NCBI RefSeq assembly: GCF_002412335.2
Contig: NZ_NXIB02000079.1
Coordinates: 1 to 35,290, forward strand
Source: Tychonema bourrellyi FEM_GT703
Lineage (GTDB): Bacteria; Cyanobacteriota; Cyanobacteriia; Cyanobacteriales; Microcoleaceae
Reading direction: 5' to 3'
Length of the DNA stretch: 35,290 nt
This document shows positions 1 through 8,019 of this stretch, piece after piece; the stretch's first letter is position 1, and the number at the start of each line of letters is the position of its first letter. A program made the position numbers and the translations under genes. A model generated the notes under the pieces. That model was not told the origin of the DNA, did no database searches, and was given only the letters and a program-made list of their open reading frames with translations.

Positions 1-37
1 GGGGGAGAGAGGGAGAAAGGGAGAGGGGGAGAGAGAG
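1..37. repeat. Purine-rich low-complexity tract
   Basis: The window opens with about 37 bases made only of G and A, followed by a run of six T. It codes for nothing recognisable. From here to 256 no gene is seen, only this tract, a hairpin, a smaller GGTTTCAACC-type palindrome near 127-148 and heptamer repeats. Confidence 0.7.
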
Positions 38-73
38 TTTTTTCATCCATAACGGGTGATCCGCCGTGGAAAG

Positions 74-113
74 CTCTCAAGAGGACTAATTAGTTCTTCA
101 GTCCTCTTGAGAG
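74..113. repeat. Perfect 13-bp inverted repeat downstream of pilQ
   Basis: CTCTCAAGAGGAC at 74-86 is the exact reverse complement of 101-113, with a 14-base loop. It lies about 140 bases beyond the pilQ stop codon on the pilQ transcript. No T-run follows on that strand, so it is not a classical intrinsic terminator. It could be a transcript-end stabilising hairpin or a dispersed repeat. Confidence 0.6.
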
Positions 114-226
114 GACTTTCGCTTTGAGGCAGGGGTTTCAACCCTTGCCGGACTAAGGGTTGTACCTTAAATTGACACTCCTTGGGCAACCGTCAACAGT
201 GAACGGTCAACAGTCAACCGTCTACT

Positions 227-259
227 GACTAATGACTAATGACTAATGACTAATGACTA
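227..259. repeat. Heptamer tandem repeat (GACTAAT)4 at the pilQ stop codon
   Basis: Four exact GACTAAT heptamers occupy 227-254, followed by the variant GACTACT, whose bases include the reverse complement of the pilQ stop codon (257-259). Just upstream (190-220) are CAACAGT-like heptamers. These resemble the short tandemly repeated repetitive (STRR) sequences described in cyanobacteria. Confidence 0.85.
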
Positions 260-2683
260 CTGCCTCGGCTGGACGGGCTGACTCCGCTGCAACAGTTGAC
301 GCGCATCGGGACCGATATTGTTTTGGTAGCCAAAGTTCGATCGATCGCTATCATCCAAAATCTGCGGTGTCAGCAATACAATCACTTCCGCCCGCTGGTT
401 GCTCTTAGTAGTGTTCCTGAACAGCGAACCGATAATCGGCAAATCTCCTAAAATCGGAATCTTTTTCGCTGTCACCTTTTCTTGGTCGCTGATAATCCCC
501 GAAATAATCAAAGTCTGACCGTCCCGCAGGCGAATTAGTCCCGATTGCAAAGATCTCTCAGAAAGCAGACTGATAGTATTGCTATTCTGACCAGTGTTGA
601 CCAGCGCTTGAGCCGGACCCACTACCCTGATCACTGGGTTTACCCGCAGGGAAACAAAACCATTATCATCCACCCGATCGATCGCCACCCCCAACTGCAA
701 ACCGGACTTGTCTTTGATGACCGTTACCGTTGTGGTACTTGTATTCCCGGTAGTCTGTGTTTGCGACGTGACGTTACTAATCACCTCGTCGGTGATATTC
801 ACATTCGCCGTTTCCCCTTCTTGGACAACTAGAGTTGGATCTGTCAGAATTTTAGCGTTCTGGGTGGTAATACTTGCCTGCAACGCCGACAGGAACCGCT
901 TCGGATACTGTAACAGCGGGAACAAGCCGAAAGTTGCAGTTCCCGAAGTGGTCGCCGATCCAGGCTCGTAATCGGTAATTGCAACTCGCCTGGGGTCATT
1001 AGTAATTGGGGCTGTCGGGCGGAGGAACACACCTTTGCCGGGACCGTTGACACCTTGACCTGTAAGTGGTACCGTAATCCTGCCGTTCGCATCGTAGACA
1101 GGATCGATACCTGAGAAGGGGTTGGGGACGATCGGCGGAGTCGTTCGACTACCGTTAGCGACATCACCTCCGGTAGCTGGCTGCAAACCACCAAAATTGA
1201 GACTTGCCGATCCACCGTCATTCACGAAGAAATTATTATTAATTCCGAAAGAGAAACTGCTATTACTCCTGTTGTCTCCCAACAAGTTGATATCGATCAC
1301 CTTGACGTTGACAGCCACTTGACGGCGACGCAAATCTAGCTGCGTCAAGAAACCTACGGCGAGATCAACCTTGCGCGGATCTCCCACCAAAGTGATCGAA
1401 TTAAGCCGAGAATCTGCCAGCACCGACAGTCCTCTCAACAATAGTGGCCCATTACCATCCTTAGCGCCGATCGCCTTAATATCCGGTTCCCGAATTTCCA
1501 CATCCCGCGCCGCATTTCCTTGGCCAACGGTTTGAATAGTCACGCGAGTAATTGGCAGTTGAGTTTCGGCACCTTGAGCGCTCAAAAAGTTAGCTGCGTC
1601 CGTAGACCGAACTTGATTCAGTCGCAGAGTCCGAACGATAATATTCCGGGAGTCGATCGGCAAATTAGCCCCAACAAAAATCGTCCGTCCCACCCGGTTA
1701 GCTTGCAGCCCACTGAGGCGAAGCACGTAATTAAAGACATCTTGCACCGACTCATTTTCGATATCCAAAGAAATCTTCGGCCCTTCATCCGAACCTCCTG
1801 CTGCACCCGCTGCCGCTGCTGGCTGACCAGGTTGAGCTGATGCCCCACCGCCTGTAAAAGCAATATTCAAGCTCGCAGCACGAGCCAGCAAAGCCAACAC
1901 GTCACGAACTGGGGCATCACGTAGGACTAACCGAGGGATACGTTCTCCCGAACTCAGCTCGATATTTCCCGCCCCTGGAGCGATATTAGAAACGGAGATA
2001 TCTCCTAGAGGTGGAGCCACGGCGCGCGGTTGGAAAGGCGGGGCCTGATTTGCCTGAGATTGAATCTCGCTGGGGAGTGGTGGGCGATCGTTCCTAGTGA
2101 TCGTAATTTCAGGATTTGGCAACATCACGTTCGGGTTTTGCGCCGTGCGGATTTGGGGAGCTGGCACTGGAGCAGTTTGGCTCAGGGGCAGGCCTGGTGG
2201 CGGCGGTGCTGTTTGGTTCAGTCTTGGTGAGCCCGGCAGTGCAGCTTGAGTAGACTGCGGTGTGCCGCCCTGTCTTGACACGCTGAGGACAATGCCACTG
2301 CCTTGTCCTTGAAGGATTTGTCCGCTGGGAACGCCGTTAGTGCCTGTCACCATCACCCGGATGCTGTTAGCGTCTACCGGGGTGACTTCTACTGAAGAAA
2401 TGCCTGGAGCGGGGTTTTCTTGCCGGAATGCCTTGCCTTGGGGCAAACGGAGCTGGGTATTGATGATTGTGGCTTGGTAAGTATTGCCATTATTGATTGC
2501 GAAGACTTGCGGGCGATCGCCCTTTTCAGTCGCCAGGACAATATTTACCCCATTATTGACTTGACTTACTTGCACTCCTGTGACTTGAGTCGGCACCGCC
2601 CAAACGGGGGCTTGCGCTACCAGAACTCCGGCAACAGTGCTCAGAAGTCCTCCAGTTAATCGTAGATGCTGTTTCACGTTCAC
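257..2683 (-). CDS. pilQ: Type IV pilus secretin PilQ
   Basis: Outer-membrane secretin that forms the gated pore through which the type IV pilus leaves the cell. The 808-aa product has a signal peptide (about residues 1-29, ending AVWA). It is followed by a beta-rich AMIN domain (about 33-135) expected to contact peptidoglycan, a Pro/Gln-rich linker (about 136-245), an STN/N0 domain (about 250-340), an N1 domain (about 345-455), and the C-terminal secretin domain (about 590-775). The secretin domain contains the VPILGDLPIIGSLF-like signature, read here as IPILGDLPIIGSLF. It is the last gene of pilM-N-O-Q, 221 bases after pilO. The stop codon lies in a heptamer repeat. PilP, the lipoprotein that links PilQ to PilNO in proteobacteria, is absent, as is usual in cyanobacteria. 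Domain borders are estimates. Confidence 0.96.
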   Translation of the reverse strand: MNVKQHLRLTGGLLSTVAGVLVAQAPVWAVPTQVTGVQVSQVNNGVNIVLATEKGDRPQVFAINNGNTYQATIINTQLRLPQGKAFRQENPAPGISSVEVTPVDANSIRVMVTGTNGVPSGQILQGQGSGIVLSVSRQGGTPQSTQAALPGSPRLNQTAPPPPGLPLSQTAPVPAPQIRTAQNPNVMLPNPEITITRNDRPPLPSEIQSQANQAPPFQPRAVAPPLGDISVSNIAPGAGNIELSSGERIPRLVLRDAPVRDVLALLARAASLNIAFTGGGASAQPGQPAAAAGAAGGSDEGPKISLDIENESVQDVFNYVLRLSGLQANRVGRTIFVGANLPIDSRNIIVRTLRLNQVRSTDAANFLSAQGAETQLPITRVTIQTVGQGNAARDVEIREPDIKAIGAKDGNGPLLLRGLSVLADSRLNSITLVGDPRKVDLAVGFLTQLDLRRRQVAVNVKVIDINLLGDNRSNSSFSFGINNNFFVNDGGSASLNFGGLQPATGGDVANGSRTTPPIVPNPFSGIDPVYDANGRITVPLTGQGVNGPGKGVFLRPTAPITNDPRRVAITDYEPGSATTSGTATFGLFPLLQYPKRFLSALQASITTQNAKILTDPTLVVQEGETANVNITDEVISNVTSQTQTTGNTSTTTVTVIKDKSGLQLGVAIDRVDDNGFVSLRVNPVIRVVGPAQALVNTGQNSNTISLLSERSLQSGLIRLRDGQTLIISGIISDQEKVTAKKIPILGDLPIIGSLFRNTTKSNQRAEVIVLLTPQILDDSDRSNFGYQNNIGPDARQLLQRSQPVQPRQ

Positions 2684-2750
2684 TCCTCAAATAAACTAGA
2701 TTAATTATTGTCTGTTATCTCCGAAACTTCTTTAGAAAGTCAGAGATATT

Positions 2751-2912
2751 TGTATTCTGTTTTTTTAGATCGACTTATTTAGGCCTGTAGGGTGCGTCAG
2801 CTTGATCGCTTTCATCGGCAAGGGAAAGGCTGTGGGCTGACGCACCCTACAATACTATTTTAAATGCGTAACAGCTTACTTGTATTCTGTTTTTGTAGAT
2901 CGACTTATTTAG
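2751..2912. repeat. 32-bp direct repeats duplicating the pilO 3' end
   Basis: A 32-base sequence beginning TGTATTCTGT and ending ACTTATTTAG occurs at 2751-2782 and again at 2881-2912, with one mismatch (T versus G). The second copy contains the pilO stop codon, so the 3' end of pilO has been copied downstream. A 98-base segment holding the GTAGGGTGCGTC hairpin repeat separates the two copies. Confidence 0.9.
2786..2851. repeat. GTAGGGTGCGTC inverted repeat, copy 1
   Basis: TGTAGGGTGCGTCAGC at 2786-2801 is perfectly complementary to 2836-2851, giving a 66-base hairpin element between pilO and pilQ. Three more copies of the family lie at 7741-7801, 13243-13305 and 13334-13396. The arms are conserved while the loops differ, as expected for a small mobile or folding repeat. 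Confidence 0.9.
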
Positions 2913-3708
2913 CAACAGGAGTTGCCCCGGCACTCGGACTAGGACTAGGCAATTTTTCCTCTTGTTTTAACGGAAGCAATGCGTGCAAATCAAAAGCCGT
3001 TTTAAGTTTTGTTTGCTGTTGCTGAACGGGGACTATTTTCCCTTTCAAAAAATCAACTTCTATCGTTTGACTTGCCTCCGCCAATTCAGACTTCAAATTC
3101 CTCACTACCAACAACGACTGCATCAACTCCAAGTTACGCATAAAGCTGCGAGTTTGAGCAAAATTGCCTTCAAACTCTACCTTATATTTTTTGCGTCGGA
3201 GTTTGCCAGCCAGAGACGCTCCGAAAGACGTATCTTTCAGAATATCAGGGTCTACAGGTGCTGCGGTGGCGGCTGTCGGTGCTGGCAAAATATCTGGCTC
3301 AAATTTTGTGAGTTTAGCTTTGCCCTGATCCCCTTCCACACCCATGTTGATTCTGTTAACCAGTTGAGTCATATCCAGCAACAGTGTGGTGGCCCCGGCG
3401 TCGCTGGCAAACATTGCCGTCACATCGGCACGACGCTGTTTTGCTTGTTCTTGCTTGGCTTCTGCTTCTGCCTTTTTTTTAATTTGAGTTTGCAAACTCA
3501 GTTGCGTTGTTTTAGCCTCGCTAATTTTTTGCTGAATTTCGGCGGTTTTCTGTATTTCTGGCAGCACAAACTGGTAGCCGATGCCACCGGCAATTCCCAG
3601 CCCGACAACAGCGATGGCGATTGCTTGGACTTGGGGAGTCAGCTTAATCCCGAATAATTCCTGACCTGACGACTCTTCTACTTGTTCTTCGACTTGACTA
3701 TATGTCAT
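2905..3708 (-). CDS. pilO: Type IV pilus assembly protein PilO
   Basis: Bitopic inner-membrane protein that pairs with PilN to form the alignment complex between the cytoplasmic PilM ring and the PilQ secretin. The 267-aa product has a short cytoplasmic N-terminus, one transmembrane helix (about residues 28-48), a Lys/Ala/Gln-rich coiled coil (about 55-95), and a periplasmic ferredoxin-like domain (about 150-225). A low-complexity Ser/Pro tail ends it. The start ATG overlaps the pilN stop by four bases (3705-3708), indicating translational coupling. The identification rests on gene order (M-N-O-Q) plus topology; sequence conservation in this family is low. Confidence 0.9.
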   Translation of the reverse strand: MTYSQVEEQVEESSGQELFGIKLTPQVQAIAIAVVGLGIAGGIGYQFVLPEIQKTAEIQQKISEAKTTQLSLQTQIKKKAEAEAKQEQAKQRRADVTAMFASDAGATTLLLDMTQLVNRINMGVEGDQGKAKLTKFEPDILPAPTAATAAPVDPDILKDTSFGASLAGKLRRKKYKVEFEGNFAQTRSFMRNLELMQSLLVVRNLKSELAEASQTIEVDFLKGKIVPVQQQQTKLKTAFDLHALLPLKQEEKLPSPSPSAGATPVAK

Positions 3709-4634
3709 AGTTTCTTCACTTCTCCTTTTTGTTCACCTTTTGGTGTTTCTAGCACTCCTTTTTCTTGAAGTGTTTCTATCCGTATTGCCAGTCCATCTGC
3801 CTGCTTACTTCGCAACTCTGGAAGCAACTCGGAAGCAACAGTGGGGCTAAGGCTAGTTTCAATTTTATATTCCACGACCTGCCGCAGTTTGGGAATTTCT
3901 ACAGTCCCTAGGGCGCTTTGGTTACGCACTTGTACCTGTGCAGGGTTATCTTTTAAGGTGGCTGCGACCAGTCTGGTATCAGTGTTGAGGAAAAAAGGAG
4001 AACGCTGAACCAGCAGCATAAAGTCGTTAACTTGATCGAAGGTACTGGCTACTCCAGAAATTACTATCTTTGCAGCCTGGGGTGGGGCGACTGGGGTAGG
4101 AACTGCCGCCGGGGTAGGGCTAGCTGGTGGAGACGGACTCGCCCCTGGGGACGGACTCGCTGTGGCTGCGGGGGTGGGCGGAGGTGGAGGTGGAGGTGCT
4201 GCTATGGGAGACGGGCTGGGGTCGATTTGCTCGATTTTGGCAATTTTCACTCCCGCCGGAGTACGGCTACTCAAATCTTGCAGCATTGCCGACCAAGGTT
4301 TAATTTGGTCGAATACTCCTGCTAAAGCTTGATACTCAGCGGTAACTTTGTCGGTTTCGGTGTTGATGGCTTTGACGGCACTTGCTTCAGTGTTTAATTT
4401 GGTAACTTCTTGGTCAAGGGTTGTTTGTACTGTAGTCAACTTGTTATTTTCGTTAGTTGACCACCACCAAGCCCCCATTACCACGACGTTGATGCCGAGG
4501 GCAAATATCAGCGCGCCAATTAAGGGAAGTTGGTCTTTGACGGAGCCCGAACCCTTTTTAGTGGAAACTTTGGCTGGTTCGTCCTGTTTGTATTCGGGAC
4601 GGTCTCTGAGAAAGTTAATATCTAGGCTGTACAT
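3705..4634 (-). CDS. pilN: Type IV pilus assembly protein PilN
   Basis: Inner-membrane partner of PilO whose short cytoplasmic N-terminus binds PilM. The N-terminal residues MYSLDINFLRDRPEY match the conserved PilN motif (INLL.R). One transmembrane helix spans about residues 37-58, followed by a coiled coil (about 62-105) and a periplasmic domain. At 309 aa it is longer than the usual roughly 200-aa PilN. The excess is largely a Pro/Ser/Ala-rich segment at about residues 139-187, including seven consecutive prolines, inserted inside the periplasmic domain. It overlaps pilO by four bases and lies 47 bases after pilM, with a heptamer repeat in the gap. Confidence 0.93.
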   Translation of the reverse strand: MYSLDINFLRDRPEYKQDEPAKVSTKKGSGSVKDQLPLIGALIFALGINVVVMGAWWWSTNENNKLTTVQTTLDQEVTKLNTEASAVKAINTETDKVTAEYQALAGVFDQIKPWSAMLQDLSSRTPAGVKIAKIEQIDPSPSPIAAPPPPPPPTPAATASPSPGASPSPPASPTPAAVPTPVAPPQAAKIVISGVASTFDQVNDFMLLVQRSPFFLNTDTRLVAATLKDNPAQVQVRNQSALGTVEIPKLRQVVEYKIETSLSPTVASELLPELRSKQADGLAIRIETLQEKGVLETPKGEQKGEVKKL

Positions 4635-4644
4635 GGCTTTACTC

Positions 4645-4672
4645 GATTTGAGATTTTAAATTTGAGATTTTA
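4645..4672. repeat. Heptamer repeat between pilM and pilN
   Basis: Four consecutive heptamers (GATTTGA, GATTTTA, AATTTGA, GATTTTA) fill most of the 47-base gap between pilM and pilN. The consensus matches the tract at 30057-30091. On the transcript this is the leader of pilN. Confidence 0.75.
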
Positions 4673-4681
4673 ATGGTTTGT

Positions 4682-5776
4682 TCACATAACCTCCCTTAGT
4701 CCTAAACCTAAAGCTACTCCTAAACCTGCTCGCTGTTCTAGGGTAATGTCTTCGCCAACTTCGAGTCCGAGAGTTTGGATGGGATCGACTTGAGAAGCTG
4801 GCAAGCTTAATCTTTGCATGAAAAATTCGTCTAGTTTGCCGATCGCAGCTCCCGGCCCTGCTAACAGGAGTTGTGCTACTTCTAGTTCTTCGCTCTGGTT
4901 GAGATAAAAGTCTACTGAGCGACGCAGTTCGTCTGCGAGTTCTCCCAATACTTTCATGATCGCATTTGTGCCGGGATTTGGATTCCCTGATAGACCAATT
5001 GTATCTGTGACGGGTAAGGTCATGCTTTGTAGTTCGCTGGTGTCTCTGGTTGGTGGCAGATTCATGGCTTCGTTGAGGGCGGTCTGGATTTGGTAAGTGC
5101 CGATCGGGATGGTACGGTTGAACTGAGGTATGCCGTCCACCACTATAGCTAACTCGGTACTGTCAAATTCGATGTCTGTCAAGACGGCGGCTTCTTGGGA
5201 GGAGAATTGTTGCAGTTGGTCTTTGAGGGTGCGGATCAGGGCAAAGCTGGTCACTTCCAGCACGTCTATAATCAGTCCGGCTTCTTTGAAGGTTTCGAGG
5301 TAGGTGTCGGTGACTTCTTTGCGGGTAGCTACTAGCACAACTTGCACTTTTTCTACGCCGTCGTCATCGACAAATAGCCCCATTTTTTGATAGTCTACAT
5401 CGGCGTCTTCTCTGGGGAAGGGTAAGTACAACCCTGCTTCTGAGTTCATGTATTGCCGCAGTTCTTCGTTGTTGAGTTCTGAGGGGACTGGAATGAGACG
5501 GATGACGGCTTCGCGTCCGGGAATGGCTGTGGCTACGTGCTTGGCTTTGATTTTGTTGTCGGCGAGGACTGAACGGATCAGTTCTGCCATTCCTGGCGGA
5601 TCGACTATTTGTCCCTCTTGCACCATGTCTTCTGGTACTTCTATTGAGGCTAGGGTGGCTATTTTTAATGCCTGAGCTTTCTTTTCGAGTTGGATGACGT
5701 TGATCCGGTCTGAGGCTATTTCGATGCCGATTCCTGGCTTGCGTGGGGAAATTAAATTTTTGAAAAAATTAACCAT
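4682..5776 (-). CDS. pilM: Type IV pilus assembly protein PilM
   Basis: Cytoplasmic actin-like ATPase-fold protein that forms a ring under the inner membrane and binds the N-terminus of PilN. I start it at the ATG at 5776 (364 aa, MVNFFKNLISPRKPGIGIEI), which matches the family N-terminus. The open frame runs 42 codons further upstream to 5902, but that extension is unlike PilM and reads through the dispersed AACAGGCA palindrome at 5844. Visible family features are the phosphate-1 strand GIGIEIASDRINVIQL, the GREAVIRLIPVP segment, and the C-terminal QLLLAGPGAAIGKLDEFF nucleotide-site region. It is the first gene of the pilM-N-O-Q operon. Confidence 0.94.
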   Translation of the reverse strand: MVNFFKNLISPRKPGIGIEIASDRINVIQLEKKAQALKIATLASIEVPEDMVQEGQIVDPPGMAELIRSVLADNKIKAKHVATAIPGREAVIRLIPVPSELNNEELRQYMNSEAGLYLPFPREDADVDYQKMGLFVDDDGVEKVQVVLVATRKEVTDTYLETFKEAGLIIDVLEVTSFALIRTLKDQLQQFSSQEAAVLTDIEFDSTELAIVVDGIPQFNRTIPIGTYQIQTALNEAMNLPPTRDTSELQSMTLPVTDTIGLSGNPNPGTNAIMKVLGELADELRRSVDFYLNQSEELEVAQLLLAGPGAAIGKLDEFFMQRLSLPASQVDPIQTLGLEVGEDITLEQRAGLGVALGLGLREVM

Positions 5777-5843
5777 ATGATTGGGTTGCTGGTAATTGAT
5801 ATTTTCTTTAACTGGTTTGACCTCTCCCAAAAAGCTGGTCAAG

Positions 5844-5862
5844 AACAGGCAAGATGCCTGTT
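5844..5862. repeat. AACAGGCA/TGCCTGTT palindrome in the pilM leader
   Basis: An 8-bp perfect inverted repeat with a three-base loop, followed by ccaca. It is a single copy of the family that forms tandem arrays at 17769-18177 and 27022-27209. It sits in the pilM 5' leader. The region 5777-6334 holds no gene, only this palindrome, the element at 6063-6254 and heptamers. Confidence 0.85.
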
Positions 5863-6062
5863 CCACAAGAATTATGGGAGATGTCTGTTTGATGCTATCC
5901 AATCTACCTGAGAATAGCTATTCTGGTGCGAATGTCAACAAATTTAAACTCGCTCGATCGACAATCGGTCAATTCTTCAGCAAAATGGGACTCTCATATC
6001 GTTTCCGGTAGCATCGGAACGATCGAGTCGAGTGGACGGGGAGGGTAGGCACGGGGGCACAC

Positions 6063-6254
6063 AGGTGTCAACTTAAGCCTGAAAGCCTTGATAAATCTCG
6101 TTTTTACCTAAGTCCAGATCCCCCTAAATCCCCCTTAAGAAGGGGGACTTTGAGAAGACTCTTGTCCCCCCCTTCTTAAGGGGGGCTAGGGGGGGATCTA
6201 GGTTTAATATTCAAACAGCAGTCTCTGACTGGGTTTAAGCTTAAGTTGACACCT
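6063..6254. mobile_element. MITE-like element with perfect 16-bp terminal inverted repeats
   Basis: AGGTGTCAACTTAAGC at 6063-6078 is the exact reverse complement of 6239-6254, giving a 192-bp non-coding element. Inside is a second large hairpin (about 6116-6202) built from CCCCCTTAAG-type arms. The 12-mer GCACGGGGGCAC occurs just outside both ends (6049-6060 and 6257-6268), offset by two bases each side. This could be a target duplication or a split host repeat. A diverged piece of the right end occurs at 19139-19199. No transposase is present, so any movement would depend on one elsewhere. Confidence 0.75.
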
Positions 6255-6304
6255 ATGCACGGGGGCACTACCCCTACAAAATCATCGTTTTCTTGAGAAT
6301 GAAA

Positions 6305-6332
6305 CAGTCAACAGTTAACAGTTAACAGTCAA
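6305..6332. repeat. Heptamer repeat directly upstream of the binding-protein start
   Basis: Four heptamers (CAGTCAA, CAGTTAA, CAGTTAA, CAGTCAA) end two bases before the ATG at 6335. They match the CAACAGT class of cyanobacterial STRR. They occupy the place where a ribosome-binding site would be, and no Shine-Dalgarno-like sequence is visible there. Confidence 0.88.
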
Positions 6333-6334
6333 CA

Positions 6335-7618
6335 ATGAAACGCAAATCTTGGCAACTATTTACTATTTTTGGGCTAGTGGGGCTGCTGTTGTCTGCGGTG
6401 GTGAGTTGCGGCAAACCTGCTGTTAATTCCCCGACACAGAATTCGGCGGTCATCGAATTCTGGACTATGCAGCTACAACCTCAGTTTACTGAATATTTCA
6501 ATCAGACGATCGCCAATTTTGAAAAGGAAAATCCGGCGGTGAACGTGCGTTGGGTAGACGTGCCTTGGTCGGCGATGGAAAGCAAGATTTTGGGGGCTGT
6601 TTCGGCGAAAACTGCGCCGGATGTGGTCAACCTAAATCCTGATTTTGCTTCGCTGTTGGCTGGGCGCAATGCTTGGCTGGATTTGGACTCGCGGATTTCG
6701 GAAAAAGTGCGATCGACTTATTTGCCGAATATCTGGAAAGCTGGTGTCCTCGATGGTAAAACTTTTGGCATTCCTTGGTATCTCACAACTGGGGTGACAA
6801 TTTACAATACCGATTTGTTTAAAAAAGCGGGAATTACTAAACCTCCTGCTACCTATGCAGAGTTAGCTCAAGTTGCGAAACAGGTGAAGGAAAAGACTGG
6901 CAAGTTTGCTTTTTTTGTAACTTTTGTACCGGAAGATTCGGGAGAAGTTTTGCAATCTTTGGTGCAGATGGGTGTTACTTTGGTTGATGCTCAAGGTAAG
7001 GCGGCTTTTAATACTGATAAAGGCAAAGCTGCTTTTGGGTATTGGGTTGATTTGTACAAGGGCGGGTTTTTACCAAAGGATGTTTTGGTTCAGGGCCATC
7101 GTCGGGCGATCGAGCTTTATCAATCTGGGGATACAGCTTTGTTAGCTTCTGGGCCTCAGTTTTTGAAGGCGATCGCCGAGAATGCTCCTAGTATAGGCGC
7201 GGTTTCGGCTGTTGCACCTCAAATCACCGGTGAAAGTGGCAAGAAGACTGTTGCGGTGATGAATTTGGTCGTCCCTCGCGACAGTAAGCGTCCTGATGAT
7301 GCGGTCAAATTTGCCTTGTTTGTGACTAATTCTCAGAATCAGTTGGCTTTTGCTAAGGCTGCTAATGTTTTGCCTTCTACGGTTGAGGCTTTGGGGGATG
7401 GTTATTTTAAGAGTGTAGCTGCTGATGCAACGGCGGGCGATCGGGCTCGGATTGTCAGTGCTTCTGGCTTGACTTCGGCTGAGTTGTTGATTCCGCCTCT
7501 GAAGGATGTTAAGAAGTTGCAAAAGGCGATTTATGACAATTTGCAGGCGGCAATGTTGGGGGAGAAATCGGTAGAGCAGGCTGTGGCTGATGCGGCTGTC
7601 GCTTGGGATCAAAAGTAG
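6335..7618 (+). CDS. ABC transporter substrate-binding lipoprotein, family 1 (sugar type)
   Basis: Periplasmic solute-binding protein of an ABC importer, most like the carbohydrate-binding family 1 proteins. The 427-aa product has a lipoprotein signal peptide with lipobox VVSC (Cys25), so the mature protein should be lipid-anchored. Family features include FWTMQLQPQFTEYFNQTIANF near the N-terminus, KTAPDVVNLNPDF, and GIPWYLTTGVTIYNTDLFKKAG. No permease or ATPase gene is nearby, so it must work with components encoded elsewhere. The substrate cannot be read from the sequence. A hairpin terminator follows at 7634. The start is preceded directly by heptamer repeats; the next in-frame Met comes only after the lipoprotein signal. 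Confidence 0.9.
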   Translation: MKRKSWQLFTIFGLVGLLLSAVVSCGKPAVNSPTQNSAVIEFWTMQLQPQFTEYFNQTIANFEKENPAVNVRWVDVPWSAMESKILGAVSAKTAPDVVNLNPDFASLLAGRNAWLDLDSRISEKVRSTYLPNIWKAGVLDGKTFGIPWYLTTGVTIYNTDLFKKAGITKPPATYAELAQVAKQVKEKTGKFAFFVTFVPEDSGEVLQSLVQMGVTLVDAQGKAAFNTDKGKAAFGYWVDLYKGGFLPKDVLVQGHRRAIELYQSGDTALLASGPQFLKAIAENAPSIGAVSAVAPQITGESGKKTVAVMNLVVPRDSKRPDDAVKFALFVTNSQNQLAFAKAANVLPSTVEALGDGYFKSVAADATAGDRARIVSASGLTSAELLIPPLKDVKKLQKAIYDNLQAAMLGEKSVEQAVADAAVAWDQK

Positions 7619-7633
7619 TTTTTAATTGAAGCT

Positions 7634-7672
7634 GGGGCGGGATATTTTTGGCGATCGCCCCTTGCTTTTTTT
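7634..7672 (+). terminator. Candidate intrinsic terminator of the binding-protein gene
   Basis: GGGGCG at 7634-7639 pairs with CGCCCC at 7656-7661 across a 16-base loop, followed by TTGC and a run of T. It lies 16 bases after the stop codon. The right arm is part of a HIP1 octamer, so the pairing may be partly coincidental. Confidence 0.55.
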
Positions 7673-7740
7673 GGCATCTTGACGTATTATTAAATAATGG
7701 GAATCCGTGCCGTCATATAAGCATAAATCTGCTTTTAAAT

Positions 7741-7801
7741 GTAGGGTGCGTCGCATCGAATAGCTTCAAATCATCACCAAATTTTCAGCGACGCACCCTA
7801 C
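7741..7801. repeat. GTAGGGTGCGTC inverted repeat, copy 2
   Basis: GTAGGGTGCGTCGC at 7741-7754 pairs perfectly with 7788-7801. This copy ends immediately before the point where the truncated JAB-like reading frame begins (about 7803). The repeat may mark the break that removed the 5' part of that gene. Confidence 0.88.
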
Positions 7802-7802
7802 G

Positions 7803-7997
7803 ATTACGATCGTCACTGAAATTATTTGCCGCGTGGGAGTTTATCGGCAATTCTGGCACGTTCCTGCTGACTGGATATTTGAATTGCCTAGTTTCATTGT
7901 AGATGTCACACTTGGCGGAGAAAAAGACGATTTGATTGATAAATTCTACTCCAGTTCTGTTGCGCCATCTTTGTTAGATGACTCTATCGAATTGTAA
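7803..7997 (+). pseudogene. 3' remnant of a JAB/MPN (Mov34-like) isopeptidase gene
   Basis: An open frame of about 65 codons ends in TAA at 7995-7997. It reads RVGVYRQFWHVPADWIFELP in its first half and ends LLDDSIEL. This resembles, from memory, the C-terminal tail of JAB-domain proteins encoded next to E1-like ThiF genes. No JAMM metal-binding motif is present; it would lie in the missing 5' part. The frame is cut at its 5' side by the GTAGGGTGCGTC hairpin, and only a GTG at 7833 could start it (54 aa). The thiF-like frame begins 22 bases downstream, as expected for an operon. Family assignment is moderate; truncation is clear if the assignment holds. Confidence 0.45.
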
Positions 7998-8019
7998 ACA
8001 ACAATTGGAGATTTACCCC

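Noticed and set aside
2983-3657. 224-aa plus-strand ORF opposite pilO
   Set aside because: Antisense shadow of pilO with no recognisable domain.
5777-5902. N-terminal extension of PilM
   Set aside because: The extra 42 residues read through the AACAGGCA palindrome, and the family N-terminus begins at the Met encoded at 5776.
7648-7902. 84-aa plus-strand ORF after the binding-protein gene
   Set aside because: It covers the terminator and the GTAGGGTGCGTC hairpin, and lies out of frame with the JAB-like remnant that shows family-like residues.
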